Positions 7,545-16,397 of a stretch of 64,000 bases of DNA are shown here, piece by piece. Under the pieces are notes generated by a model. The model was not told the DNA's origin. It saw nothing but the letters and a program-made list of their open reading frames with translations, and ran no database searches. Positions within the stretch are counted from its first letter, which is position 1. Every line of letters starts with the position of its first letter. Origin of the DNA: Treponema sp. OMZ 838 (GTDB lineage: Bacteria > Spirochaetota > Spirochaetia > Treponematales > Treponemataceae); assembly GCF_000775995.1 (NCBI RefSeq), contig NZ_CP009227.1:248001-312000 (forward strand), in the 5' to 3' direction. The translations under genes and the position numbers were made by a program.

Positions 7545-8936
7545 ATGTTGTTGGGTTGGGAGGCTCTCTGCACGGCAGTTGCGGGAACATTTATTTGCAA
7601 TTATTCTCCTTATCAAGGTTTTGACTCTGTTACCACGGACAGCAGAACGGTAGGCGATCATGCGCTTTTTATTCCGTTGCGGGGTACACAGCAGGACGGA
7701 CACCGCTATATCGAACAAGCGTTACAGCATGGAGCTGCTTGCGTACTTGCCGATGCAGCGTACCTCGGCGTTCAAGAAAACACTCAACTCATCCTCACCC
7801 TCTGTGAAAAATATCAGGCAGCCTGTATCCGCGTTGATCATACGCTAAAGGCATTGCAAGACGCCGCAGCGGCCTATCTGGAACAATTCCCGCAGCTCAT
7901 TAAAATCGGGGTAACCGGTTCAAACGGTAAAACGACGACCAAAGAACTGCTTGCATCCATCTTTGCACAGAAATACCGAATTATAAAAAATGAGGGCAAC
8001 CTCAATTCCGAAACAGGTTTGCCGCTGTCGGTTTTTACCGTAACGAAAGAACATGAAGTAGGCATTTTTGAACTTGGTATGAACCGGAAGGGAGAAATTA
8101 CGGAGCTTGCCGCAGTCCTGAAACCGAACATTGCCGTTATCACCAATATCGGTACCGCTCACATCGGGATGCTCGGTTCCAAAGACGCTATTGCCCAGGA
8201 GAAAAAAGAAATTTTTTCCTGTTTTGATGAAAACTCCGTCGGATTCGTCCCCGCTCAAGATGAATATACGGCGTTCTTGCAAGAAGTACCGCACGGAAAA
8301 ATAGTTACCTACAGTGCCGATCCCAGCTCCTATACCCTCGAAGGACTTTCCGGCGCGGAGATACGGTATCGGGGAGAAACTATCCGCTTACCGCTTCCGG
8401 GAATCCATAACGTACAAAACACCTTTGCCGCGATTGCCGTTGCGGAATACTGTCATATCCGGTTGCAGTCGATAAAAGCGGGCATCGAACAGATGCATGC
8501 CTTATTCGGAAGATCGCAAATTATCCGCGGGCCGGTAACCTATCTGCTCGATTGCTATAACGCAAATCCCGATTCGATGAATGCAGGGCTTGCTCTGTGT
8601 GCAAATATCCGGGTAAGCGGCAAAAAGATTTATATACTTGCCTCGATGAAGGAGCTGGGTGCAGAATCCCATGCTGCACACAAAGCCGTATGTGCAGCAG
8701 CCTTCGCTTCCGATGCCGACGCATTGTTCTTTTTCGGCAGAGAGATGTGTACGGCAGCCATCGAGCAAGAAAACACTGCAAATAAACCTTTTTTCTGCTT
8801 TACGGAAGCCTTTGCCGATAAACTCCGCGACACTTTAGACGGTTTATTAAACCGGAACGATTTTGTATTCCTGAAAGGATCCCGCAGCCTTGCGCTCGAG
8901 CAGTTTGAACCTATTCTGCAAAAGGAGCGGGTATGA
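7545..8936 (+). CDS. murF: UDP-MurNAc-tripeptide:D-Ala-D-Ala ligase
   Basis: MurF adds D-Ala-D-Ala to the UDP-MurNAc-tripeptide in the cytoplasm, the last soluble step of the peptidoglycan precursor. The 463-residue protein has the N-terminal Mur domain with TTDSRTV and ALFIPLRGTQQDGHRYI, the P-loop TGSNGKTTTKELL at about residues 125-137, EGNLNSETGLPL and the C-terminal domain with DCYNANPDSMNAGL. The stop overlaps the ftsW start (ATGA at 8933), so translation is coupled. Confidence 0.95.
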   Translation: MLLGWEALCTAVAGTFICNYSPYQGFDSVTTDSRTVGDHALFIPLRGTQQDGHRYIEQALQHGAACVLADAAYLGVQENTQLILTLCEKYQAACIRVDHTLKALQDAAAAYLEQFPQLIKIGVTGSNGKTTTKELLASIFAQKYRIIKNEGNLNSETGLPLSVFTVTKEHEVGIFELGMNRKGEITELAAVLKPNIAVITNIGTAHIGMLGSKDAIAQEKKEIFSCFDENSVGFVPAQDEYTAFLQEVPHGKIVTYSADPSSYTLEGLSGAEIRYRGETIRLPLPGIHNVQNTFAAIAVAEYCHIRLQSIKAGIEQMHALFGRSQIIRGPVTYLLDCYNANPDSMNAGLALCANIRVSGKKIYILASMKELGAESHAAHKAVCAAAFASDADALFFFGREMCTAAIEQENTANKPFFCFTEAFADKLRDTLDGLLNRNDFVFLKGSRSLALEQFEPILQKERV

Positions 8937-10069
8937 TGCACCACACTATCGCCGTCGAAAAGAATATCAACCGCGACCGGTACAGCTTCACATTTATTCT
9001 GCTCGTACTCATCATGGTTGGAATCGGAATTGCCGTTCTCTATTCGGGTTCTTTGCATTATGCCGAACGGTTTTTTGATGATTCTTCTTACTTCCTTGTC
9101 CGGCAATTCCGTAATCTCCTTATAGGCTGCATCGGTCTCATCTTTTTTTCATTCTTCAGTTTTGATCATTTACGAAAACTGCTGCCCTATCTACTGATAG
9201 CAGGCTTTATTTTTCTGTTGCTTCCCTTTATTCCGGGCATCGCTTCACCGCGAAACGGCGCCAACCGCTGGATTTCCATCGGAGGTTTCAGTTTGCAGCC
9301 GTCGGAATTTATCAAACTTCTGCTCATTATCTTTCTTGCAAACTTCTTTGATAAAAAAGCAGATCAATTGGATGTTCCGCTGATTTCAATATTGCCGCCT
9401 TTTTTTATCACATCCATATTCGTATTGCTAATATACCTTGAAAATGATTTTTCGAGTGCAATTTTTTTAATGCTTATCTTTATGGTGATGTTTTTTGCGG
9501 CAGGAGGACCGCTGCTCTGGTTCCTGAAGGGATTGATTGTTACCATTCCCTGCGCGGTACTTATGGTTGTTACCTCAACCTACCGGATGAAGCGTGTACT
9601 CTCTTTTATCTCCCCCGATAGCGATCCGCTCGATACGGGTTATCAAATCAATGCAGCCATCGAAGCGCTTGCCGGCAGCGGTCTTTACGGTACGGGAATA
9701 GGGAACGGTGTACATAAAATTTCGAGTGTTCCCGAAATATACTCCGATTTTATTTTTGTCGCATGGGCGGAAGAAATGGGCTTTTTAGGCGTCTGCGGCT
9801 ATCTTGCACTCTTGCTTGCATTTACCGCGGTAGCCTATTTGATTGCGTTTTCCTGTAAGAATCGCTTCGGCTGCTATGTTGCATTCGGAGCAGCATCGTC
9901 AATCGTCCTTCAATCTTTTTTAAATTTAGGAGTCGTTGTCCGTCTGCTGCCTGCAACCGGTATTCCCCTCCCCTTTTTCTCATTCGGAGGATCTTCGCTC
10001 ATTACCAGTCTTTGCCTATGCGGACTGATTATCAATGTTTCAAGTTATACAAAAAGGAGTGCTTCATAA
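8933..10069 (+). CDS. ftsW: Division-associated glycosyltransferase FtsW
   Basis: FtsW is the SEDS-family septal peptidoglycan polymerase in the inner membrane. The 378-residue protein has about ten membrane segments, the family stretch RNGANRWISIGGFSLQPSEFIKLLLI, a loop with YQINAAIEALAGSGLYGTGIGNG, and the C-terminal TGIPLPFFSFGGSSLI. AGGAG lies 6 bases before ATG 8933. No gene for the partner transpeptidase FtsI is in this cluster. Confidence 0.95.
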   Translation: MMHHTIAVEKNINRDRYSFTFILLVLIMVGIGIAVLYSGSLHYAERFFDDSSYFLVRQFRNLLIGCIGLIFFSFFSFDHLRKLLPYLLIAGFIFLLLPFIPGIASPRNGANRWISIGGFSLQPSEFIKLLLIIFLANFFDKKADQLDVPLISILPPFFITSIFVLLIYLENDFSSAIFLMLIFMVMFFAAGGPLLWFLKGLIVTIPCAVLMVVTSTYRMKRVLSFISPDSDPLDTGYQINAAIEALAGSGLYGTGIGNGVHKISSVPEIYSDFIFVAWAEEMGFLGVCGYLALLLAFTAVAYLIAFSCKNRFGCYVAFGAASSIVLQSFLNLGVVVRLLPATGIPLPFFSFGGSSLITSLCLCGLIINVSSYTKRSAS

Positions 10070-10908
10070 TGTCTGATATTATCGGTTTACAAAACCACGC
10101 ATATACCGAACCGCGTCAATTACCTCAAGCCGTTAAAAAAACAAAAGGAAAGCAGCTCCTGAAAATCCTTATTTTAGCGATGCTGTTATTTTTAGCAGGA
10201 GAGTCCGTCTATCACCTTTTTATTCTGCCTTTTAATTCAACGGCAAAGATACAGGTCTTAGGAAATGATACCATTTCCGAAGCGGAACTGAAAAAAGCTG
10301 TCGGTCTGACCGGAACGGAAAAATGGGGAAAGATCGATAAAGATGTGTTATTGCATCGGGTTGCAAGTTATCCGCTCGTTGCGGAAGCACGGGTACTCAA
10401 AAAGTATCCGGACAAAGTGCTAATTGAAATAACCGAACGGAAGCCGGTCGGTGTCTTGCTTGCAACAGTCAGCGGACGCACTATCCCGATGGAAATAGAT
10501 AAAACGGGAACAGTATTTAAAACGGCTTCCAAGAAAGGGCAGCCGGAGCTGCCTGTTATCAGCGGTCTTTCCTTTCAGACTATACGGGCGGGAATGAAGG
10601 TGCACAAGCAGCTTGTACCGCTGTTCAAGCAGCTGGATCTTTTGCAGAAAAAAAATCCGGTTTTACTCAGCGAGATATCTGAAATAAAAATTGAACAGAA
10701 AAAATACGGCGGTTTTGATCTCATCCTCTATCCGGTACAAACACAAGTTAAGGTACGTACCGACAGTACATTGAATGAGGAGCGATTGCGGTATATGATG
10801 TTGGCATTGGATGTCATACAAAAATTTGATCTGAGTGCGGAGATTGAGGAGTTGGATGTACGGGCAGGAACCGCTTCCTACCGCTTAAGAGGTGAAGCCA
10901 ATGAGTGA
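10069..10908 (+). CDS. ftsQ: Cell division protein FtsQ/DivIB
   Basis: The 279-residue protein has a cytoplasmic N-terminus of about 40 residues, one membrane segment (LLKILILAMLLFLAGESVY), and a POTRA-like domain (IQVLGNDTISEAELKKAVGL) followed by KYPDKVLIEITERKPVGVLL, as in FtsQ/DivIB, which links FtsL and FtsB-type proteins in the divisome. ATG 10069 is preferred because AAAGGAGT precedes it and it overlaps the ftsW stop by one base (TAATG). The 3' end overlaps ftsA by 8 bases. Confidence 0.9.
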   Translation: MSDIIGLQNHAYTEPRQLPQAVKKTKGKQLLKILILAMLLFLAGESVYHLFILPFNSTAKIQVLGNDTISEAELKKAVGLTGTEKWGKIDKDVLLHRVASYPLVAEARVLKKYPDKVLIEITERKPVGVLLATVSGRTIPMEIDKTGTVFKTASKKGQPELPVISGLSFQTIRAGMKVHKQLVPLFKQLDLLQKKNPVLLSEISEIKIEQKKYGGFDLILYPVQTQVKVRTDSTLNEERLRYMMLALDVIQKFDLSAEIEELDVRAGTASYRLRGEANE

Positions 10909-12142
10909 TATCATAGTCGGATTGGATATAGGTACCAGCGCAATCAGAGCCGTTGTTGCTGAAAAACTGGAAACAGGAGTCTTGCAAATTATCGGCGTAG
11001 GCACCGGTATTTCTGAAGGCTTACGGAAAGGAACGGTTGTCAATATTGAAAAGACCGTACAAGGAATCCACGAAGCAGTGGAAGCCGCGGAGATGATGTC
11101 CGGCGTAGAAATTACCCACTGCATTACGGGAATCGGCGGCACCCATATTGAAGGAATTAATTCACGCGGTATTGTCGCCGTTACCGATAAAGGTAAAGGA
11201 AACCGCGAAATAGACCAGCAGGACATCGACCGTGTTATAGAAGCAGCACGAGCAGTCGTTATCCCGATGGATAGGCGCGTTATGCATGTTATCCCGCAAT
11301 CGTATATCGTTGACGACCAGCGCGGTATTGTGGATCCGCATAATGTTATCGGCGTCCGCATCGAAGCGGAAGTACATATTATTACCGGCTCGGTTACCTG
11401 CATCAAAAATATTGTCGATTGTGTAAAGCGTGCTAATTTACAAGTTGATACCCCGATGTATCACGGTTTGGCCGCCGTAGAATCCGTTATGACACAGGAA
11501 GAACAGGATCTCGGTTCGGTACTCATCGATATCGGGGGCGGCACCACCGATATTGTGGTGATGTCCGGCGGAGCGCCGGTACTTACGGCAGTGCTGCCCG
11601 TCGGCGGGAGCCATGCGACAAACGATTTGGCAATCGTAAAAGGGCTTTCATCCGAAACCGCCGAGAAGGTCAAGATAACTGACGGATGCTGCTGGCAGCC
11701 GCTTTTGGAAGATAATAAATCCGTACTAATTTCCGCTCCGGGCGGAAGGGCACCGATACAGATTGAAAAAGCGGATATATGCGATATTCTGCAAGCCCGA
11801 ATGGCAGAAATCTTTACGATGGTAAAGGATAAAATAACACCCATAACTGCTTCAAACCGGTTTGCCGGTAATGTAATTCTCTGCGGCGGCGGTTCGCTTA
11901 TGCCTGGTGCTACGGAACTTGCCTCCGAAATCTTCGGCACACCGGCTGTCCGGTTAGGTATCCCGGGAACCTTTGGCGGTTTAACCGGAGAATACCGCAG
12001 CCCCGAATTTGCCGCCGTACTCGGACTGATTTTATCTCAGTACAAACAGCAAGCGGCTTCCGATGAAGAAACAAAAAAAACAGAAGCAGAGCCGGGTAAA
12101 ATTGTCGGCAAAATCAAAGACTTTTGGAAAAATCTATTTTAA
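10901..12142 (+). CDS. ftsA: Cell division protein FtsA
   Basis: FtsA is the actin-like protein that tethers FtsZ filaments to the membrane. The 413-residue protein shows the phosphate loops [15 protein letters not shown] and [31 protein letters not shown], and ends in an amphipathic helix ([10 protein letters not shown]), the usual membrane anchor. ATG 10901 is chosen with AGAGGTGA just upstream; the GTG at 10892 is less likely. It is followed by ftsZ 23 bases later. Confidence 0.96.
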   Translation: MSDIIVGLDIGTSAIRAVVAEKLETGVLQIIGVGTGISEGLRKGTVVNIEKTVQGIHEAVEAAEMMSGVEITHCITGIGGTHIEGINSRGIVAVTDKGKGNREIDQQDIDRVIEAARAVVIPMDRRVMHVIPQSYIVDDQRGIVDPHNVIGVRIEAEVHIITGSVTCIKNIVDCVKRANLQVDTPMYHGLAAVESVMTQEEQDLGSVLIDIGGGTTDIVVMSGGAPVLTAVLPVGGSHATNDLAIVKGLSSETAEKVKITDGCCWQPLLEDNKSVLISAPGGRAPIQIEKADICDILQARMAEIFTMVKDKITPITASNRFAGNVILCGGGSLMPGATELASEIFGTPAVRLGIPGTFGGLTGEYRSPEFAAVLGLILSQYKQQAASDEETKKTEAEPGKIVGKIKDFWKNLF

Positions 12143-12165
12143 TAGAGGAAAGGGAGGGAACATAT

Positions 12166-13449
12166 ATGGATTATCAAGTGATGCAGCAAAATGAACTGTT
12201 ACCGGTTAATCCCACTGTTATTAAGGTAATTGGTGCGGGCGGCGGCGGTTCGAATGCGGTTAATAGGATGTTGGAGTGCAACATACAGTACGTCGATTTT
12301 ATCGTAGCAAACACCGATGTACAGGCACTCAATTATTCAAAAGCGCCGATGAAATTGGCAATCGGCTCAAAGTTAACCGGAGGACTCGGCGCAGGAGGAA
12401 AGCCTGAAATCGGCGAAAAAGCCGCTATGGAAGACACCGAAATTATTGCGAATGCCGTCCGCGGAGCGCACATGGTCTTTATCACCGCCGGTATGGGAGG
12501 CGGCACCGGTACGGGTTCTGCGCCGGTTATCGCAAAGATAGCCCGCGACCAAGGAGCCTTAACAGTCGGTGTCGTTACCAAGCCCTTTTCCTTTGAAGGA
12601 CGGGCAAAGATGCGTACTGCCGAAGCGGGAATTGCAAAGCTTCGGCAAAATGTCGATACACTCGTTGTTATCCCCAATCAGCATTTATTAAATCTTGTAG
12701 ACAGCAAGCAGACAATAAAAGATGCCTTCGTAATGGCAGATGATGTGTTGCGCCGTGCAGTACAAGGCATTGCAGATATCATTACAAAAAACGGATTAGT
12801 CAATATCGACTTTGCGGATGTACGTTCTACGATGGCAGGTCAAGGCGATGCCTTAATGGGTGTCGGTACCGGATCAGGAGAAAACCGCGCAGTCGATGCA
12901 GCAACGAATGCCATCAACAACCCGCTTTTAGAAGATTCCCATATCGAAGGTGCAATGCGGATACTGGTTAATATTTATGCAGCAGAGATGCCTTCTACCG
13001 TGGAAGTCAACGATATTATGGAAATCGTTACGGCAAATGCCCATCCCGATGTGGAAACCATTCACGGTATTACCGTTGATGAAACCGATGAATCCATGAA
13101 GGATAAAATTACCGTAACGGTAATCGCAACGGGCTTCCCTACTGACACGGATCCGATTCAAGGAGTGATGCAGAAGCAGGGACAGTCAGCGGAGTCAGCG
13201 GCTCAACCTGAATCTCTCCATACGTCGTTTTTACAAAACGATTTTATTTCGGCAAGCGAATGGGCAAAGCTGCAAACACCGCAACAGCCGAGCCTCCCCG
13301 GTCTCGGCCCGCGGAATGCAGGAATACCAGCAGCTCCGCCGCTTCAACAACCGGCAATGACCGAAACCCCGCGGCAGCCTATCCGTGTACAGCTCCCCGG
13401 CGCCAATACCGATTTGGATGTGCCGGCCTATCTACGCAACCAAAGGTAA
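12166..13449 (+). CDS. ftsZ: Cell division protein FtsZ
   Basis: FtsZ is the tubulin-like GTPase that forms the division ring. The 427-residue protein has [16 protein letters not shown], the tubulin signature [13 protein letters not shown], the T7 loop region [11 protein letters not shown], a Pro- and Gln-rich linker and the C-terminal peptide [10 protein letters not shown] that binds FtsA. The ATG at 12166 has AGGGAGG upstream; the longer frame from 12124 overlaps ftsA and is not FtsZ-like. It is the last gene of the division cluster; repeats follow at once. Confidence 0.97.
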   Translation: MDYQVMQQNELLPVNPTVIKVIGAGGGGSNAVNRMLECNIQYVDFIVANTDVQALNYSKAPMKLAIGSKLTGGLGAGGKPEIGEKAAMEDTEIIANAVRGAHMVFITAGMGGGTGTGSAPVIAKIARDQGALTVGVVTKPFSFEGRAKMRTAEAGIAKLRQNVDTLVVIPNQHLLNLVDSKQTIKDAFVMADDVLRRAVQGIADIITKNGLVNIDFADVRSTMAGQGDALMGVGTGSGENRAVDAATNAINNPLLEDSHIEGAMRILVNIYAAEMPSTVEVNDIMEIVTANAHPDVETIHGITVDETDESMKDKITVTVIATGFPTDTDPIQGVMQKQGQSAESAAQPESLHTSFLQNDFISASEWAKLQTPQQPSLPGLGPRNAGIPAAPPLQQPAMTETPRQPIRVQLPGANTDLDVPAYLRNQR

Positions 13450-13451
13450 CT

Positions 13452-13605
13452 CCTTTTAAAAATATGCGGGCACCTGCGTTGTCGCATCATGAAAAGTGTA
13501 CATCCTTGTACACTTTTCATGGCGAGTTTCGGCTCCGCCGAAACATCGCTTCTGATGGAACCAGCGGCATCCATGCCGCTTCTGAAACTAGTCTTTTTTA
13601 AAAGG
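13452..13605. repeat. Outer-stem element carrying a triple-hairpin module (reverse orientation)
   Basis: CCTTTTAAAAA at 13452-13462 pairs with TTTTTAAAAGG at 13595-13605 and is followed by CTAACGGAA, as in the elements at 59365-59710. Inside lie three hairpins: ATGAAAAGTGTACA with TGTACACTTTTCAT (13489-13520), GTTTCGG with CCGAAAC (13526-13544) and AGCGGCAT with ATGCCGCT (13563-13580). Read on the minus strand this is the same three-hairpin module found at 35007, 38819 and 59547-60063, with different stems. It starts directly after the ftsZ stop. Confidence 0.75.
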
Positions 13606-13704
13606 CTAACGGAAGGGCTAGGTGCAAAATTTATGACCACCTTTAGTTATATAAGAGCTTAATATCTCGACGCTCTGCATCGAGGTTGTTGATTACAGTC
13701 CTTT

Positions 13705-13895
13705 TGTGCGAAATTTTGGATAAAATTTCGCACAATTTATTTTAGAGGAAGGATAAGCACACCAGATGAATTAATCACAATCGCAAAATAATTGAGGTCG
13801 TGAGACCATTTGAACCGCGAAGAGGTTCAACTCTGGTTGAACGACCTCAATTATTTTGCGGGGAGATTCAAACAACGTTCTGGTGTGCTTATCCT
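13705..13895. repeat. Layered hairpin element, family A, copy 1
   Basis: A leading hairpin (TGTGCGAAATTTT with AAATTTCGCACA, 13705-13734) is followed by an outer stem AGGATAAGCACACCAGA at 13750-13766 with its perfect complement at 13879-13895, and an inner 20-bp perfect stem (13782-13801 with 13841-13860; part CGCAAAATAATTGAG). The loop has GAGACCATTTGAACC and GGTTCAACTCTGGTTGA, with TTGAACC and GGTTCAA pairing. The same layout with different stems occurs at 19981 and 38706. It lies between ftsZ and the Xer recombinase, ending 12 bases before its start codon. Confidence 0.85.
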
Positions 13896-13907
13896 GAGTA
13901 AATTACG

Positions 13908-14807
13908 ATGAATGAAATACAATTACGGGCATTTTACGGGTATTTAATTTCGGCGGAGGCGCGGGCGCAGCTGACCGCTAAAACATATCTCAATACGCTA
14001 CGGCTCTTTCAGCAGCAGCTGGGCGGGGAGCGCCTTATCGAAGACGCGTCTCAAGACGATTGTATCGGCTTCATTCTTGCGCGGGCGGAAGAAGGGGTAA
14101 CGGGGAGAACGCTTGCAAAAGATCAGGCGGCGCTCCGCTCCTTTTACCGCTTTTTGCAGCTGGAAAACGTCCGCGCCGATAATCCTGCAGAACAGCTGGA
14201 AAGCCCCCGCCGTGAAAAAAATTTACCGCGGGCGCTCGCCCCCGATGAAGTAGACAAACTTTTGGCAGCCATCCCGCTGGATACGCCGAACGGTATCCGC
14301 GACCGCGCCCTGTTTGAGCTTATCTACTCGGCGGGGCTGCGCGTAAGCGAAGCGGTAACGCTTTCACTGGAAGATGTGTTCTTTAACGAACAGCTGCTGA
14401 AAGTTCACGGCAAGGGCGGAAAGGAGCGCATCATCCCCTTCGGAACGCAGGCGGAAGCGCGGCTCAGTGTCTATTTAAAAACTGCCCGCCCCCTTCTTTT
14501 AAAACCGGCTCATCGCGAAAACACCGAAACGACAGGGGCGGTGTTCTTAAATCACCACGGGGAGCGCCTTACCCGTAAGGGTATTTGGAAACGCTTGCAG
14601 GAAATCGAACAACTGAGCGGCGTTACCACAAAAATCCACACACTCCGTCACTCGTATGCAACCCATCTGCTCGCAGGCGGCGCTGACCTCCGCTCCGTGC
14701 AATGTCTCCTCGGTCATGCAAGTATCGCTACTACGCAAATTTACACTCATATCGAAGACAAGGAGTTGGAATCGTACCACCGCAAATTTTTTGAAAAAAA
14801 ACATTAA
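13908..14807 (+). CDS. xerC: Tyrosine recombinase XerC/XerD
   Basis: Xer recombinases resolve chromosome dimers at dif during division. The 299-residue protein has the N-terminal SAM-like DNA-binding domain (about residues 1-90) and a catalytic domain with all tyrosine-recombinase residues: Arg in SAGLRVSE, Lys in GKGGKERIIP, HTLRHSYATHLL with His and Arg, GHASIATTQIYTHI with His and the nucleophilic Tyr. XerC or XerD cannot be told apart from this alone. In other treponemes a codV/xerC gene lies near ftsZ and the flagellar operon, which fits. Its 5' side is filled by a family A repeat, so the promoter probably lies within that repeat. Confidence 0.9.
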   Translation: MNEIQLRAFYGYLISAEARAQLTAKTYLNTLRLFQQQLGGERLIEDASQDDCIGFILARAEEGVTGRTLAKDQAALRSFYRFLQLENVRADNPAEQLESPRREKNLPRALAPDEVDKLLAAIPLDTPNGIRDRALFELIYSAGLRVSEAVTLSLEDVFFNEQLLKVHGKGGKERIIPFGTQAEARLSVYLKTARPLLLKPAHRENTETTGAVFLNHHGERLTRKGIWKRLQEIEQLSGVTTKIHTLRHSYATHLLAGGADLRSVQCLLGHASIATTQIYTHIEDKELESYHRKFFEKKH

Positions 14808-14839
14808 AACTAACACCCCGATAAAAAGAAAATCTCCTC

Positions 14840-14869
14840 TTGTACCGGTACCGGTAAAAATGCTATAGT
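14840..14869 (+). promoter_or_regulatory. Putative promoter of the uracil permease gene
   Basis: TTGTAC at 14840-14845 and TATAGT at 14864-14869 are 18 bases apart. A long leader of about 75 bases follows before the start codon at 14944. I saw no convincing riboswitch or PyrR-type structure in it. Confidence 0.45.
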
Positions 14870-14943
14870 CAAAAATTTTTGGGCAACTACCGACGATACA
14901 GCTCGATACTGCCTGCATTTTAATATGTTAGATGGAGGTTTTG

Positions 14944-16197
14944 ATGAAAAAAATCTATCAGGTAGATGAAAAAATACCGGCAAGTCTTTTTCTCCCACTC
15001 AGTTTACAACACACGTTCGCAATGTTCGGCGCGTCGGTTCTGGTTCCAATCATTTTCCAAATCAACCCGGGAATAGTGCTTTTGATGAACGGAATAGGAA
15101 CGCTGCTTTTCATCCTTATCGGAAAGGGAAAGGCTCCGGCTTACCTCGGTTCCAGTTTTGCGTTTTTAGGCCCTGCCGGTTTGATTATATCGAGCATGGG
15201 ATTCCAATATGCACTCGGCGCCTTCGTAGTAACAGGCCTGCTCGGCTGTCTGATTGCGCTGATTATCTATAAGTTCGGTTCGTCATGGATTGATATTATC
15301 CTTCCCCCTGCAGCAATGGGTTCCGTAGTTGCGCTCATCGGGTTTGAGCTGGTCAGCCTTACCGTCCGCGGCGGCAATATCGGGGCTAATATTATGACAG
15401 ATACCGTTACCACGGCGGATATCACGGTGTTTTTTATAACGCTCGGCGTCGCGGTATTCGGATCAGTTCTCTTTCGAGGATTCTTTTCCACCATCCCGAT
15501 CCTTATCGCAATTATCGCCGGATACACAGCTTCCGTCTTTTTTGGGTTGATCGACTTTACACCGATTAAAGAAGCGGGGCTTTTCACCCTTCCCCACTTT
15601 CAATTACCGAAATTCGACATCAAAGCAATTTTAACAATGCTGCCGGTGCTGCTAGTCATCACAAGTGAGCATATCAGCCATCAGGTGGTTACATCGAATA
15701 TTATTAAGCGAGATCTTATTAAGGATCCGGGTTTGCACCGCACCATTTTTGCAGATAACTTCTCTACTGCGCTTTCGGGTATGGTCGGCGGCGTTCCCAC
15801 GACAACCTACGGTGAAAATATCGGCGTTATGGCAGTTACCGGCGTGTACAGCGTGTACGTTATCGGCGGAGCTGCGGTCATTTCCATCCTAATGGCCTTT
15901 ATCAGCCCCCTTGCAGCAGTTATCCAAACCATACCGGGCGATGTTATCGGCGGTGTAACGTTTCTATTATACGGAATGATTGGCGCCTCGGGTATCCGAC
16001 TCTTGGTTGACTCAAAAATAGATTATTCCAAACCGAAAAACCTTATGCTGACTTCCGTTGTCTTTACAACAGGATTGAGCGGGGTATCCATCAGATTGGG
16101 ACAAATCGAGTTTAAGGGTATGGTACTCGCTTCCGCTGTTGCGGTATTGATGAGTTTAATCTTTTATATCTTTGAAAAAATAAACGCCTTAGAATAG
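14944..16197 (+). CDS. uraA: Uracil/xanthine permease (NCS2 family)
   Basis: A 417-residue protein with 12-14 predicted membrane segments. The N-terminal LPLSLQHTFAMFGASVLVPIIF, YLGSSFAFLGP and the later VTSEHISHQVVTSNII and FSTALSGMVGGVPTTTYGENIGVMAVTGVYS are hallmarks of NCS2 transporters, closest by eye to uracil permease UraA (TTYGENIG motif with the substrate Glu). It imports uracil with protons at the inner membrane. The start is at 14944 because GGAGG precedes it by 5 bases. It stands alone, with hairpins on its 3' side. Confidence 0.88.
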   Translation: MKKIYQVDEKIPASLFLPLSLQHTFAMFGASVLVPIIFQINPGIVLLMNGIGTLLFILIGKGKAPAYLGSSFAFLGPAGLIISSMGFQYALGAFVVTGLLGCLIALIIYKFGSSWIDIILPPAAMGSVVALIGFELVSLTVRGGNIGANIMTDTVTTADITVFFITLGVAVFGSVLFRGFFSTIPILIAIIAGYTASVFFGLIDFTPIKEAGLFTLPHFQLPKFDIKAILTMLPVLLVITSEHISHQVVTSNIIKRDLIKDPGLHRTIFADNFSTALSGMVGGVPTTTYGENIGVMAVTGVYSVYVIGGAAVISILMAFISPLAAVIQTIPGDVIGGVTFLLYGMIGASGIRLLVDSKIDYSKPKNLMLTSVVFTTGLSGVSIRLGQIEFKGMVLASAVAVLMSLIFYIFEKINALE

Positions 16198-16200
16198 ACC

Positions 16201-16374
16201 TGTTCGATAACTGCGTTGTTGAACAGATCGCCGAGTTCTAAATAGCACGATTTATTTAGAACATCGCATTTCAAAGTAACCTGTTCCGAAACGGAAGTTT
16301 CCGAACAGGTTTAATCTTAAAGCAGCGTCAGGCAGTGCAGTTTCCTGCGCAGGAAATATACTGCACAGGACGCT
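16201..16374. repeat. Array of four hairpins between convergent genes
   Basis: Going 5' to 3': CTGTTC with GAACAG (16201-16229), GTTCTAAATA with TATTTAGAAC (16235-16262), CCTGTTCCGAAAC with GTTTCCGAACAGG (about 16281-16310, one mismatch) and AGCGTC with GACGCT enclosing GTGCAGT and ACTGCAC (16324-16374). The second hairpin is flanked by CGCCGA and ACATCGC, as in the three-hairpin modules elsewhere, so this may be a relative. It separates convergent genes and could also terminate transcription in both directions. Confidence 0.6.
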
Positions 16375-16397
16375 CACATTATTAAAAAATAAAATTA

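Noticed and set aside
13450-13907. Insertion sequence between ftsZ and xerC
   Set aside because: There is no transposase frame; the Xer gene is a normal chromosomal recombinase with all catalytic residues and not part of an integrative element that I can see.
14870-14943. Riboswitch or PyrR site upstream of uraA
   Set aside because: The short leader shows no stable hairpin with the expected conserved bases.
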